From positions 248,001 through 312,000 of the forward strand of contig NZ_AEYW01000001.1 of NCBI RefSeq assembly GCF_000192475.1: DNA of 64,000 nt. Reading direction: 5' to 3'. Positions 19,645 through 28,825 of the stretch are shown here, one piece after another. Each line of letters begins with the position of its first letter. The first letter of the stretch is position 1. The notes under the pieces are model-generated. The model was not told the DNA's origin and ran no database searches. It saw only the letters and a list, made by a program, of their open reading frames with translations. A program made the translations under genes and the position numbers. Source of the DNA: Ruegeria conchae. Lineage in GTDB: Bacteria > Pseudomonadota > Alphaproteobacteria > Rhodobacterales > Rhodobacteraceae.

Positions 19645-20901
19645 TCAGCGCGCATAAGGGTCGCTTAACGCTGGCAGCACTGTGCCGGTGCAATCACCGA
19701 ACCCGATGGAATAGCCGTCGCCTTTGGCCGCGCCGGTCAGGGTCAGGGTGTCCCCGTCCTCGATGAAGCTGCGGGTCTCGCCGGTATCCAGCGTCAACGG
19801 TTCTTTTCCACCCCAGCTGAGTTCCAGCAATGAGCCGCGTTCCGGTTTGGTCGGGCCCGAGATAGTACCGGATCCCAGCAGGTCGCCTGTGTTCATAGGG
19901 CAGCCAGACGTCGAGTGATGCGCCAACTGCTGTGCCGCCGAGTAGTACATCTCGCGGTAATTGGTCCGTGCGATGGTCGTGGCGTCTTTGCCTTCGGGCG
20001 CCATGGTCACGGCCAGATCAATGTCATACAGCATCGGTCCGCAATCTTTCAGGTGATCCAACAGGGCGAACTCACGATCTGGCGTGTCGCAGCGAAATGG
20101 CTCCAGCGCCGCTTTGGTCACGATCCACGGGCTGATTGAGGTCGCTGTCGCCTTGGCCTGAAACGGCCCCAGCGGTTGGTATTCCCACGCCTGAATATCG
20201 CGCGCGGACCAGTCATTCAGCAGGACGTATCCAAAGATGTTGTCATCGGCTTGCTGCACAGAAATCGGGCCGTCAGACGGTGTGCCGACGATAGCGCCCA
20301 TCTCAAGCTCGATATCAAAGCGGCGGCAGGGCAGGAAGGCGGGCAGGTCCTGATCGGGGGATTTCAGTTGACCCCAAGGGCGGCGGATATCGGTGCCCGA
20401 AACAACCACCGACGAGGCGCGCCCGTTATAGCCGATGGGGATGTGCAGCCAGTTCGGTGGCAGCGCATTTTCAGCGCCGCGGAACATGGTGCCAACGTTC
20501 TGGGCGTGATGGCGTCCCGCGTAGAAATCGGTGTATTCACTGACGGCAAAGGGCATATGCATCTCGGCCTCGTCCTGCGGGATCAGCAGGCCTTCGATCT
20601 TGTGCTGCGCGTCTGAGCCTTCGGCCAGCAGAGCGATCAGGCGGTCGCGCAAGGCGGCCCATACGGCAGGGCCTTCCTCCATCAGCGGATTCCAAAACGG
20701 CAGATCAAAGAGCGGCTCGTCCGAGAGTGCGATCAGCCCATCGACCTCGGCGGCGGTGACGTCGAAGATCATATCACCGATAGCCACCCCACAGCGGGGC
20801 TCGGTACTTTCTGTCGAGAACACGCCATAGGGCAGGTTGTTCAGTGGAAATGGGTGATCGGCGGAATTGGCCGATGAGACCCAGGATTTAACTAAAGGCA
20901 T
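19645..20901 (-). CDS. fahA: Fumarylacetoacetase
   Basis: The enzyme cleaves fumarylacetoacetate to fumarate and acetoacetate, the last step of tyrosine/homogentisate breakdown. The 418-aa protein has the FAH hallmarks DFYAGRHHAQNVGTMFRG, LNDWSARDIQAWEYQPLGPF, the acidic metal ligands in FDIELEMGAIVG, and GDLLGSGTISG. Length matches the family. A perfect palindrome occupies the 66-bp gap to hmgA. Confidence 0.95.
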   Translation of the reverse strand: MPLVKSWVSSANSADHPFPLNNLPYGVFSTESTEPRCGVAIGDMIFDVTAAEVDGLIALSDEPLFDLPFWNPLMEEGPAVWAALRDRLIALLAEGSDAQHKIEGLLIPQDEAEMHMPFAVSEYTDFYAGRHHAQNVGTMFRGAENALPPNWLHIPIGYNGRASSVVVSGTDIRRPWGQLKSPDQDLPAFLPCRRFDIELEMGAIVGTPSDGPISVQQADDNIFGYVLLNDWSARDIQAWEYQPLGPFQAKATATSISPWIVTKAALEPFRCDTPDREFALLDHLKDCGPMLYDIDLAVTMAPEGKDATTIARTNYREMYYSAAQQLAHHSTSGCPMNTGDLLGSGTISGPTKPERGSLLELSWGGKEPLTLDTGETRSFIEDGDTLTLTGAAKGDGYSIGFGDCTGTVLPALSDPYAR

Positions 20902-20928
20902 CTTGTCTCCAAACCTTTGTTCGCGGCC

Positions 20929-20951
20929 AAGATTTTTCGACGAAAAATCTT
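20929..20951. repeat. Perfect AT-rich palindrome between hmgA and fahA
   Basis: Two 11-bp arms (AAGATTTTTCG and CGAAAAATCTT) flank a single central base. The element sits 27 bp before the fahA start and 16 bp after the hmgA stop. It could be a processing hairpin, a terminator of hmgA, or a copy of a dispersed palindromic repeat. I saw no second full copy in this window. Confidence 0.7.
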
Positions 20952-20967
20952 AGGTCTTGAGCGGTAC

Positions 20968-22323
20968 TTACTTCTTGCCCGGCGTCCCGTCGAATTTCTT
21001 TTCGATGTCGCTCCAGCAATCGATGTAATCGTCCTGCAGCGGGGCCTCGGTTGCGGCAAAACCGGTCAGGTGCTGTGGGAAGCGGGTTTCGAACATGAAA
21101 GACATGGTGTTTTCCAACTTATCCGGGCCGAGGTTCGAATTCGACGCCTTTTCAAAAGCTTCCTTGTCGGGCCCGTGTGGGATCATCATGTTATGCAGGC
21201 TCATGCCGCCCGGGATGAACCCTTGCGGTTTGGCGTCGTACTGACCGTAGATGTTGCCCATCAGTTCGGACATGATGTTTTTATGATACCAGGGTGGGCG
21301 GAACGTGTCTTCCATAACCATCCAGCGCTCGCGGAACAGAACAAAGTCGATATTGGCCGTGCCCGGCTGACCTGAGGGTGCGGTGAGGACGGTAAAGATC
21401 GACGGATCGGGATGGTCGAACAGGATCGCGCCGACCGGGCAATAGGTGTTCAGATCGTATTTGTAAGGCGTGTAATTGCCATGCCATGCAACCACATCCA
21501 GCGGGCTGTGACCGATCTTGGTGATGTGGAACTGCCCGCACCATTTGATCGTCACGGTCGAAGGCACTTCGCGATCCTCGAACGCTGCCACCGGAGCTTT
21601 GAAGTCGCGTGGGTTCGCCATGCAGTTGGCCCCGATCGGTCCGCGCCCGGGTAGTTCGAACTTCTGTCCGTAATTCTCGCAAACGAAACCGCGCGCGGGG
21701 CCTTCCAGCACTTCGACGCGATAGAGCAGCCCACGTGGGATAATCGCGATCTCCTTCGGCTCTAGATCGATGATACCCATTTCGGTGGCAAATCGAAGCC
21801 GACCCTCCTGCGGGACGACTAGCAATTCTGAATCTGCCGAAAAAAAGTACTCGTCCACCATCGATTCTGTGACCAGATATATGTGGCTCGCCATTCCGAC
21901 TTGGGTATTCACGTCCCCGGCCGTGGTCATGGTGCGCATGCCGGTCAGCCAGGTCAGGCCTTCATCCGAATGTGGCACTGGATCCCAGCGGTATTGGCCC
22001 AGAGAGATCACGTCCGGATCAACGCAGGGCGCTGATTTCCAGAAAGGCAGGTCGATTTTCACATATCGATGCGAATGCTTCACCGAAGGCCGGATGCGAT
22101 AGCACCACGTGCGTTCGGGCGGGTTGGCAGTGAAGGCGGTGCCGCTCAGTTGTTCACCATATAACCCATAGTTACATTTCTGCGGGCTGTTCATGCCCTG
22201 CGGCAGCGCGCCGGGCAGGGCCTCGGTCTCAAAGTCATTGCCAAAGCCGGGCATATAGCCGGGATGGGTCCCAACAGGGGTGCTGGCCTGGGTCATCTTA
22301 TGCGGATCGGTGGGGCGATTCAT
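20968..22323 (-). CDS. hmgA: Homogentisate 1,2-dioxygenase
   Basis: The iron enzyme opens the homogentisate ring to maleylacetoacetate. The 451-aa protein is full length and shows [21 protein letters not shown] at the start, [29 protein letters not shown], and the C-terminal iron/substrate region [15 protein letters not shown]. The start is ATG 22323 because AAGGAG lies 6 nt before it; the TTG at 22338 upstream is not needed. It is the first gene of the operon and diverges from a MarR gene with a palindrome between. Confidence 0.95.
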   Translation of the reverse strand: MNRPTDPHKMTQASTPVGTHPGYMPGFGNDFETEALPGALPQGMNSPQKCNYGLYGEQLSGTAFTANPPERTWCYRIRPSVKHSHRYVKIDLPFWKSAPCVDPDVISLGQYRWDPVPHSDEGLTWLTGMRTMTTAGDVNTQVGMASHIYLVTESMVDEYFFSADSELLVVPQEGRLRFATEMGIIDLEPKEIAIIPRGLLYRVEVLEGPARGFVCENYGQKFELPGRGPIGANCMANPRDFKAPVAAFEDREVPSTVTIKWCGQFHITKIGHSPLDVVAWHGNYTPYKYDLNTYCPVGAILFDHPDPSIFTVLTAPSGQPGTANIDFVLFRERWMVMEDTFRPPWYHKNIMSELMGNIYGQYDAKPQGFIPGGMSLHNMMIPHGPDKEAFEKASNSNLGPDKLENTMSFMFETRFPQHLTGFAATEAPLQDDYIDCWSDIEKKFDGTPGKK

Positions 22324-22357
22324 CGGGCGCTCCTTCAAGTTGCTGCTTGTCGGATAA

Positions 22358-22375
22358 TAGTTGATTTTGTAACTA
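22358..22375. promoter_or_regulatory. Putative MarR operator between hmgA and marR
   Basis: TAGTT-N8-AACTA is an 18-bp inverted repeat in the 58-bp divergent gap. It abuts TATTAT (minus strand, 22359-22354), a candidate -10 for hmgA, and lies 7 bp before the MarR start. Size and place fit a MarR-family site that controls both genes. Confidence 0.55.
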
Positions 22376-22381
22376 ACAAGG

Positions 22382-22834
22382 ATGACACAACAGAATAATG
22401 ACGAAAAAGATGAGTTTGATTTGCGAAATTTCCTGCCATTCCTGTTGAATCAGGCGGCCGAGGAAAGCTCGCTCGAATTTCAGCGCGTCTACAAGAATCG
22501 ATATGGGATGTTGCGTACCGAATGGCGGGTGCTGTTTCACCTTGGGAATTATGGTGAGCTGACGGCCAAGGAAATCGGCTTGCGCGCGAAGATACATAAG
22601 ACCAAAGTCAGCCGCGCTGTGCGCAAGCTTGAACAGCGCCGATATCTGAAACGGACGCGGGACGAAAACGACCGCAGAGTTGAAAGACTGACGCTGACAA
22701 CCTCTGGCCAGAGTGTGTATCGTGAGCTACGCGGAATTGCGCGCGATTATGACGCTAAGCTTGCAGCCCATTTTACGACCGGCGAAGCCGCATTGCTGCG
22801 CATGATGCTGCGACGCCTAGCTGGAATGGAATAG
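22382..22834 (+). CDS. MarR-family transcriptional regulator
   Basis: This 150-aa winged-helix regulator has the MarR core: [48 protein letters not shown] (recognition helix at [13 protein letters not shown]), then the wing [13 protein letters not shown]. It is divergent from hmgA and likely represses the homogentisate operon until a ring compound binds. The ATG directly follows AAGG with no spacer, so the ribosome site is poor and the transcript may be nearly leaderless. Confidence 0.87.
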   Translation: MTQQNNDEKDEFDLRNFLPFLLNQAAEESSLEFQRVYKNRYGMLRTEWRVLFHLGNYGELTAKEIGLRAKIHKTKVSRAVRKLEQRRYLKRTRDENDRRVERLTLTTSGQSVYRELRGIARDYDAKLAAHFTTGEAALLRMMLRRLAGME

Positions 22835-22896
22835 CACTCTGGTAATCTGGGGCAATGATCCCCAGATCAACGCCATAACAAACACAGGACTGTGAA

Positions 22897-24132
22897 ATGA
22901 CCAAGCCGGAGTCCCCAACGGCAAAATCCCATAATCTGATCGATTGGCTTGTTGCCCGAGGTTTGGAAGGGGCTGACAAAGAAGAGCTGCTGGACGGTTA
23001 CTGCAACCGTCTGGTCGATCTTGGCGTGCCTTTGATGCGGTTCCACGCAGCGCAACCGGCATTGCATCCGGTCTACGGTGGCACTGGATACAGCTGGTAT
23101 CAGGATCGCGGCGGTGATTTCCAAACTTTCGAATACTCCGAGGAGCCCAGCGAGGTTTGGACCAAAAGCCCGCTCTATGTAATTCTGAACGAGGACGTCG
23201 ACGCGATCCGCGAACGTCTTGTCGATCAGAATGAACCCAGCCGATTTCCATTGCTGAATGAATTGCGGGAAAACGGTGCCACGGACTATTACGCGACTGG
23301 TATTAGCTTTGACGTGCCCAGCCAAACCAACCCGCACGATGCAAAAATGTCAATTGATGGCGTGCTGATGTCCTGGGCCAGCAACGCGCCCGAAGGGTTC
23401 GGCGACGATGATCTGGAAGTGATCGAAACTGCGCTGCCACACTTGGGTTTGGCCTTGAAGTCGGCCTCGAATGCGCGGGTGTCTAAGGACTTGATGCGGG
23501 TTTACCTGGGACGTGATGCCGGGCGGAGGGTCCTGTCCGGCGAAATCCGCCGGGGGTCTTTGCAGCAAATCGATGCGGTGATCTGGAATTTCGATCTCGA
23601 AGGTTTCACCAGCCTGTCGGAAGAACTTCCCGGGATTGAAGTCATTGACATGTTGAATGACTACCTCGCTGCTGTGGTGGATGTGGTTCATCAATGTGAT
23701 GGAAATATTCTGAAATTTATGGGCGACGGGGTTATGGCGATGTTTGATGTGGGCGAAATTGATGCCGACGCCCGTGCCGCTCTGGCTGCCGCGACAATGC
23801 TTCAGGAGCGTATGGCCGAGCTGAATAGCCTGCGCAAAGAGCGTGGGCAGCCGGTTTCGAACTATACGTTAGCCCTGCATGCGGGCGAGATTCTATATGG
23901 CAATATCGGTGCCGACAGCCGTCTTGATTTTACCGTCATCGGCCCGACCGTGAACCAGACATCCCGTATCGCCGGGATGCATCGTTCGTTGGGGCAACGA
24001 ATATTGATCTCGGATGATGTGGCCCGTGCGGCTCAGCCTTGCGATCAGGAACTGATCTCAGTTGGGCGCTATATGCTGCGAGGTGTGGCAGAGCCGAAAG
24101 AGCTGTTTACGGTCTACCATGCAGCGAACTAG
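22897..24132 (+). CDS. Class III adenylate/guanylate cyclase with N-terminal sensor domain
   Basis: The 411-aa soluble protein has an N-terminal region (about 1-200) with no recognised motif and no TM segment, and a C-terminal class III cyclase domain (about 225-405). Metal-binding aspartates are D233 in FDLEGFTSLSE and D277 in KFMGDGVMAMF; K273 in the same block is the usual base-recognising lysine, and DFTVIGPTVNQTSRI supplies the second specificity residue and the transition-state Asn/Arg. This pattern suggests an active ATP cyclase. It starts 62 bp after marR, possibly on the same transcript. Confidence 0.88.
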   Translation: MTKPESPTAKSHNLIDWLVARGLEGADKEELLDGYCNRLVDLGVPLMRFHAAQPALHPVYGGTGYSWYQDRGGDFQTFEYSEEPSEVWTKSPLYVILNEDVDAIRERLVDQNEPSRFPLLNELRENGATDYYATGISFDVPSQTNPHDAKMSIDGVLMSWASNAPEGFGDDDLEVIETALPHLGLALKSASNARVSKDLMRVYLGRDAGRRVLSGEIRRGSLQQIDAVIWNFDLEGFTSLSEELPGIEVIDMLNDYLAAVVDVVHQCDGNILKFMGDGVMAMFDVGEIDADARAALAAATMLQERMAELNSLRKERGQPVSNYTLALHAGEILYGNIGADSRLDFTVIGPTVNQTSRIAGMHRSLGQRILISDDVARAAQPCDQELISVGRYMLRGVAEPKELFTVYHAAN

Positions 24133-24326
24133 ATCGTGATAGGCGATAAAATATCCCGGGTGTAGGCTTCCGATGCGGAGTTGGTTGACGTAGAGGCGAC
24201 CGAAAATCTATCATTGTACCGGAACGGAGCTTTTCTTCAGTTCTTGATACAACATTGAACTATCGCAATTTAGAAAAATGCAACTCTTTAGTTTTGGTAT
24301 TGATCAGTTGGGAACCTGTACGAGTG

Positions 24327-25040
24327 ATGGCACTAAAAATTCCAAAATTCTCAGTGGATTATGCCCCGAGCGATAAGGTTTATGGTGGCAGAGCCGCGAC
24401 CGCTACTCTTACATCGACCTGCCTAAATCGAGGGCAGAGTGCAAGCAAAAGCGATTGTGTGATCGTTGATGAATTCAATACAAACTGGAATGTGCGCGAC
24501 TTCATCAAGATTTCAGATGTTAACGCCGCTGTTTCCAGCCTTGATGTCAAAAAGATCGAACGAATGCGATCGGTCGATTCCATACTCAAAGAGCTCAAGC
24601 TCACGGGTATACTTGAACTTGCGGATTACGCGGAACTGAACTCGCAGCGGTGGGTTCGTGGCCACTTATTAGCGCAAAAACTGGGTGGGTCTGGAAAATC
24701 CGAAAACTTGGTGCCGCTGGATCGCAACAAAAATGCTGTTATGGAGAAGTTTGAAACCTCTTTATACAATTTTTTCAAAGCCGCAAAAAACGCTGAGAAA
24801 ATGTCGGCTAGTAAACACTATGTTCGTGTTGAGCTGAAAATCAAAGCCGAAGGCAATATGTCACCCTGGTTCAGCAATTGTTCTGATAGAGTAAAAAGAA
24901 AGTTAAGAAAACTCCCAGAGAAAATCACCTACAAGATTAAGACAGAGTACGTTGAAGCGAGCACGGGCAAAGCTCAATCAGCCCCGCCCAACAAGAACTA
25001 CCCTAGACCTTTAAAGGCTCCACCACCGTTGAGCCTCTAA
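24327..25040 (+). CDS. Orphan DNA/RNA non-specific endonuclease-like protein, AT-rich gene
   Basis: The 237-aa protein has one recognisable segment, RGHLLAQKLGGSGKSENLVPL with a later Asn (residues about 111-136), which matches the His-metal motif of the Endonuclease_NS_2 type nucleases that often form toxin C-termini. The catalytic His would be H113. The rest is Lys-rich and the last 18 residues are Pro-rich (PPNKNYPRPLKAPPPLSL). There is no signal peptide, transport domain or adjacent immunity-like gene. The start is ambiguous (ATG 24327 chosen; TTG 24255 possible), with no strong ribosome site. The gene looks AT-richer than its neighbours, suggesting transfer. It ends 4 bp into the mipZ end. 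Confidence 0.65.
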   Translation: MALKIPKFSVDYAPSDKVYGGRAATATLTSTCLNRGQSASKSDCVIVDEFNTNWNVRDFIKISDVNAAVSSLDVKKIERMRSVDSILKELKLTGILELADYAELNSQRWVRGHLLAQKLGGSGKSENLVPLDRNKNAVMEKFETSLYNFFKAAKNAEKMSASKHYVRVELKIKAEGNMSPWFSNCSDRVKRKLRKLPEKITYKIKTEYVEASTGKAQSAPPNKNYPRPLKAPPPLSL

Positions 25041-25846
25041 AAATCGATCTCAACCCCCGGCAGGTTCAATTCTTTCATCATGTCGCGCAATTCCTGCCGC
25101 GCGGCGATGTTCGAGATATTGAGCTGTTTGACGCCAATATCCTTGAGGTCCAGCAGGGTCAGCCCGCGCGGGAAAAGTTCGCGGAAGATAACCCGTTCAG
25201 AGAAACCAGAAGCCACCCGGAAACCGATGCGCTGCGACAGCATCTCGATGGCGCGTTGCATCTTTTCCTTATTGACCATGCGCTGCGTCCCGACCCGGTT
25301 ACGCACCACCACCCAGTCGATCGGTTTCAAGCCGGCCTGAGCACGCAATTGGCGGGCGTTCCAAACCATTTCGGAATAGACCGACGGACCAAGGATTTTC
25401 TCACCCTTGGAATCGATCCGCGCCAGCAAGTCGAAATCGATGAAACTGTCGTTCAGCGGCGTAACCAGCGTATCGGCCAGTGAATGGGCCACCTGGCTGA
25501 GTCGCGTATGCGATCCGGGGCAATCGATCAGGATAAAATCGCTGTCACTTTCCAGCTCTGCAACGGCAGCCGACAGGCGGTGGTCATATATATTCTCGCC
25601 GGGTTTCAGCGCGCTGGCGTCAATCTCGGGCAGGTCGTGATGGCGCGGACTGGGCAGAGACAGGTCCGAGCCGTTGAGGAAGTTCAGGCGATTCTCGAAA
25701 TACCGGCCCAGACTGCGCTGCCGCAAGTCGAGATCAAGCGTGCTGACCTTATGCCCCAGTCGAGCCAGGGCAGTGGCAACATGCATTGACACGGTCGATT
25801 TACCTGCGCCGCCTTTTTCGTTCCCGACCACGATGATATGTGCCAT
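25037..25846 (-). CDS. mipZ: MipZ, division-site positioning ParA-like ATPase
   Basis: The 269-aa ATPase forms a polar gradient that inhibits FtsZ away from midcell in alphaproteobacteria lacking Min. The deviant Walker A is GNEKGGAGKSTVSMH (residues 8-22), then DLDLRQRSLGRYFENR, a MipZ-specific segment after switch I, and Walker B-like DFILIDCPGSHTRLS. These set it apart from chromosome ParA. The length fits Caulobacter MipZ. The 3' end overlaps the orphan nuclease gene by 4 bp (convergent). Confidence 0.88.
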   Translation of the reverse strand: MAHIIVVGNEKGGAGKSTVSMHVATALARLGHKVSTLDLDLRQRSLGRYFENRLNFLNGSDLSLPSPRHHDLPEIDASALKPGENIYDHRLSAAVAELESDSDFILIDCPGSHTRLSQVAHSLADTLVTPLNDSFIDFDLLARIDSKGEKILGPSVYSEMVWNARQLRAQAGLKPIDWVVVRNRVGTQRMVNKEKMQRAIEMLSQRIGFRVASGFSERVIFRELFPRGLTLLDLKDIGVKQLNISNIAARQELRDMMKELNLPGVEIDF

Positions 25847-25927
25847 GCCTGTATTCCCAAGTCCCGCCGTGTTTATCTACACGTTGTGGCAGCCACTATA
25901 TGTTGTGTGAGCGTGGAAGGGAAGAAC

Positions 25928-25943
25928 CTCGGGCCGTCCCGAG
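25928..25943. repeat. Short GC hairpin between mipZ and the AEC transporter
   Basis: CTCGGG and CCCGAG form a 6-bp stem with a CCGT loop in the 217-bp divergent gap. No T-tract follows. Its role is not evident; the rest of the gap must hold the two promoters. Confidence 0.3.
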
Positions 25944-26063
25944 TAGCTTTATCAGGCTCTATTTTGGAAAAACGCGTGATGGGTAGGGTTTAGTGTAAAT
26001 CCTTGCCAATCAGACGCCCGTATTTCACTGTCGGGATCGAGGAATTGTGATTAAGGACAGCAA

Positions 26064-26951
26064 TTGGACCATCTGTTTTTGAACGTCCTGAACGTGGTTC
26101 TGCCCGTCCTGATTTGTGCTGGAATCGGTTATTGTCTGGCACTAATCCGTGCTCCGTTCGACAATAAGGTCATTGGTGGAATCGTATCGAGGGTCGGGTA
26201 TCCAACCTTGATCATCTCGCACTTGTCGACCACCAAAATCGCGGTCGGCACGTTTCTTGACGTGATGACAGCAGCCGCTTTGGCGATCGCAGGATTTGGA
26301 GTGTTGGGGTTTGTCGCGCTCAAACTGATGCGGTTGCCAGCGCGGGCGTTTTTAACGCCGCTTATGCACGGCAATGTCGGCAATATCGGTCTTCCCATAA
26401 CCTTACTGGCGTTGGGGGATGCCGGCATGGCTTATACGATGGGATTTGTGGTTGTTGTGCTGATCAGTATTTTCACGATCGGTATGTGGATTCCGGCTGG
26501 GGAGTTCTCACCCAGAAAACTTGCTACATCTCCGATCATCTACGCGGTAGCGCTGTCTCTGGTGCTGATGGCCACGGGCTATAGCCTTCCACAACCGGTT
26601 GCCAAATCCTTTGACATACTGGGTGGTCTCTCGATTCCGTTGATGCTGCTGACGTTGGGGCACACGCTTGCAACGCTGCGGATCATAAGCCTTGGGCGCG
26701 CTGTATTGCTGACCGCGTTGCACCTGGTGATGGCCATGGTGATTGCAAGCGCGCTGGTCTGGTCTTTCGGCTTCACAGGGGCCGAGCGGGGGGCGGTGAT
26801 CTTGTGCTGCCTGATGCCGTCTTCCGTCGCAACCTATCTATTCATTGATCAACATGTACCGGAATACGGGCCCGACGTGGCCGGCTTCATTCTGGTTTCA
26901 ACCCTGACCACGATTTTGGTGTTGCCGGTGGCACTGTCCTACTGGGTCTGA
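26064..26951 (+). CDS. AEC-family (auxin efflux carrier-like) transporter
   Basis: The 295-aa membrane protein has about eight to ten hydrophobic segments across its whole length, beginning LNVVLPVLICAGIGYCLALI, with HGNVGNIGLPITLLALGD in the first half and SIPLMLLTLGHTLATL in the second, both typical of the AEC family (malate/malonate and other organic-anion carriers). The start is TTG 26064 with AAGGA 6 nt upstream. Substrate is unknown. Confidence 0.83.
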   Translation: MDHLFLNVLNVVLPVLICAGIGYCLALIRAPFDNKVIGGIVSRVGYPTLIISHLSTTKIAVGTFLDVMTAAALAIAGFGVLGFVALKLMRLPARAFLTPLMHGNVGNIGLPITLLALGDAGMAYTMGFVVVVLISIFTIGMWIPAGEFSPRKLATSPIIYAVALSLVLMATGYSLPQPVAKSFDILGGLSIPLMLLTLGHTLATLRIISLGRAVLLTALHLVMAMVIASALVWSFGFTGAERGAVILCCLMPSSVATYLFIDQHVPEYGPDVAGFILVSTLTTILVLPVALSYWV

Positions 26952-27080
26952 AGTGGGCAAAGCTCGCCTAGCGGAAAAGCTATACGCACCAACGAAAAAT
27001 CGTTTAATAATAGGAACAACACAGCGCTAAGCTATGCGCCACGAAGGCCAGCAGGCTATTCCTGAACGAGGAGTACACAG

Positions 27081-28667
27081 ATGCCAGCAAGCGTCACTGA
27101 TGACAATTCAGGCTCGGGTGGGGGGCGTCTGGTTCTCATAATGACGGCGCTGTGCATGATGGTAGTTGGGTTCAATTCGACCGCCGTTGCGACGATCCTG
27201 CCCAACCTGAAAACCGAATTTGATCTGTCACCATCCAGCCTGCAATGGGTGATGGCAATCTATACGGTGGTGAGCGCCACACTTGTTACCATCGTTAGCC
27301 GGCTGGGTGATATTACCGGCAAGGTCGGCGTATTCTTTGCCGGGATGATTGTGTTTGCCCTTGGCTCTGCCCTGGTGCTGCTTTCGCAGGATGCTGCCAT
27401 GTTGTTGATAGGCCGAGGGGCTCAGGGCGCAGGAGCTGCGGCGTTGTTTGGCACCTCTCTGTCATTGTTGACGGCGGCGACGCCAGAAGATCAGCGGGCC
27501 AGCGTAACCGGCGCCTGGGGTGCGATCGTTGGGTTGGCGATCGGTGTGGGTCCGATCTTGGGCGGCGCGTTCGCGCATTACCTCAGTTGGCGGGGCGTGT
27601 TTGCCACCGATCTCGCGCTGCTGCTGGTTGCATTTCTGGTCGGGTTACGGGTGAGCAAGGAACATTATGTACCTGACACGCGCCTTGCTGGTGCGAAGTT
27701 TGATATGGCTGGTGCCGTTGCTTTGGTCCTTCTGCTCGGTCCGCTGTCCTTCGCTCTTAGCAATGGCGAAAGCCAGGGCTGGACCTCCAGTTCGACACTT
27801 ATCCCGCTCTGCGTTTCAGCGATTGCGGTGATTGCGTTGATTATCACCTCGCGCCGAAGCGCAGACCCTCTGATCGAGCTACGTTATTTCCGTCATCCCC
27901 GCTATTTCATGGCAGCGGCGGGGATGTTCATCACCGGCTTCGCGCTGTTTAGCTTCTTTGTCTATTTCAACGTGTTTGTGCAGTCGCCTGATGCATTTGG
28001 CTTATCGGCCGTCGGCGCAGGTGTGGCGATCCTGCCGTTGAGCCTCAGCATGTTCGTTGTGTCCGTGATCGCGCCGCGCTTTCTGGCACCCTATAGCTTC
28101 CAATGGCCCGTGATACTTGGCATGGGTTTCATGGCCTGTGGTTTTCTGCTGTTGACCACGACGACGAACACGACCGGCATGGGCGGGATCTGGTGGAAGC
28201 TGCTGATCATCGGCACCGGGCTTGGCATCGGGTTTTCATTGCTGCCTCGTCTCGGGTTGCGCTTGTTGCCAGAAGAGCACATGGGGCAGGGCTCGGGTGT
28301 GGTGAACGCGTTCCTCTATTTTGGTGCGACCCTTGGTGCCGTGGTCGGTGGGCTGGCCGAGGCGATCACCACCCGTCGGGGTCTGTCCGAAGTGATCGCC
28401 GCATTACCCGCTGGATCAGAGCAACGGGCCGATCTGGCTCATGCGTTGACCCATGGTACAGCCAGTCAGGTACAGCAGCTTATCGCTGGGCTTGATCCGG
28501 ATACTGGCGCAACACTGGCACGTGCTCTGCGTGATCTTCAGGATGATGCTTTTGACAGTGTGATGCTGATCGCTGCCGGTGTCGCACTGGTTGGGATGCT
28601 GCTGGCATTGTTGCTGCTCAGAGGGCCCGTTCCGCCTGTGCATAGCGCGGTAAACCTGACCCGATAG
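27081..28667 (+). CDS. MFS drug:H+ antiporter, DHA2 (14-TM) family
   Basis: The 528-aa transporter is long enough for 14 helices. Motif C of drug antiporters is clear (GAWGAIVGLAIGVGPILGG, about residues 151-169), preceded by LQWVMAIYTVVSA and GRGAQGAGAAALFGTSLSLL. A soluble loop with many Ala/Glu/Gln residues near 440-495 precedes the last helix. GAGGAG before the ATG is a good ribosome site. No regulator or membrane-fusion partner is adjacent, so it probably acts in the inner membrane alone. Confidence 0.87.
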   Translation: MPASVTDDNSGSGGGRLVLIMTALCMMVVGFNSTAVATILPNLKTEFDLSPSSLQWVMAIYTVVSATLVTIVSRLGDITGKVGVFFAGMIVFALGSALVLLSQDAAMLLIGRGAQGAGAAALFGTSLSLLTAATPEDQRASVTGAWGAIVGLAIGVGPILGGAFAHYLSWRGVFATDLALLLVAFLVGLRVSKEHYVPDTRLAGAKFDMAGAVALVLLLGPLSFALSNGESQGWTSSSTLIPLCVSAIAVIALIITSRRSADPLIELRYFRHPRYFMAAAGMFITGFALFSFFVYFNVFVQSPDAFGLSAVGAGVAILPLSLSMFVVSVIAPRFLAPYSFQWPVILGMGFMACGFLLLTTTTNTTGMGGIWWKLLIIGTGLGIGFSLLPRLGLRLLPEEHMGQGSGVVNAFLYFGATLGAVVGGLAEAITTRRGLSEVIAALPAGSEQRADLAHALTHGTASQVQQLIAGLDPDTGATLARALRDLQDDAFDSVMLIAAGVALVGMLLALLLLRGPVPPVHSAVNLTR

Positions 28668-28825
28668 CGCACGGTTTCAAGTGCGATTCTGGGTTTGGGG
28701 CTTACTTCATGCTCTGAGTTGAGCATCGCGAAAACACAACTGGTACGTCCGGAAGCACAACTTTTGTGAATAGCGGCTACCGGAACTGAGGTTATGATGT
28801 GGATGTACTGGTATTGGAAAAGTTA

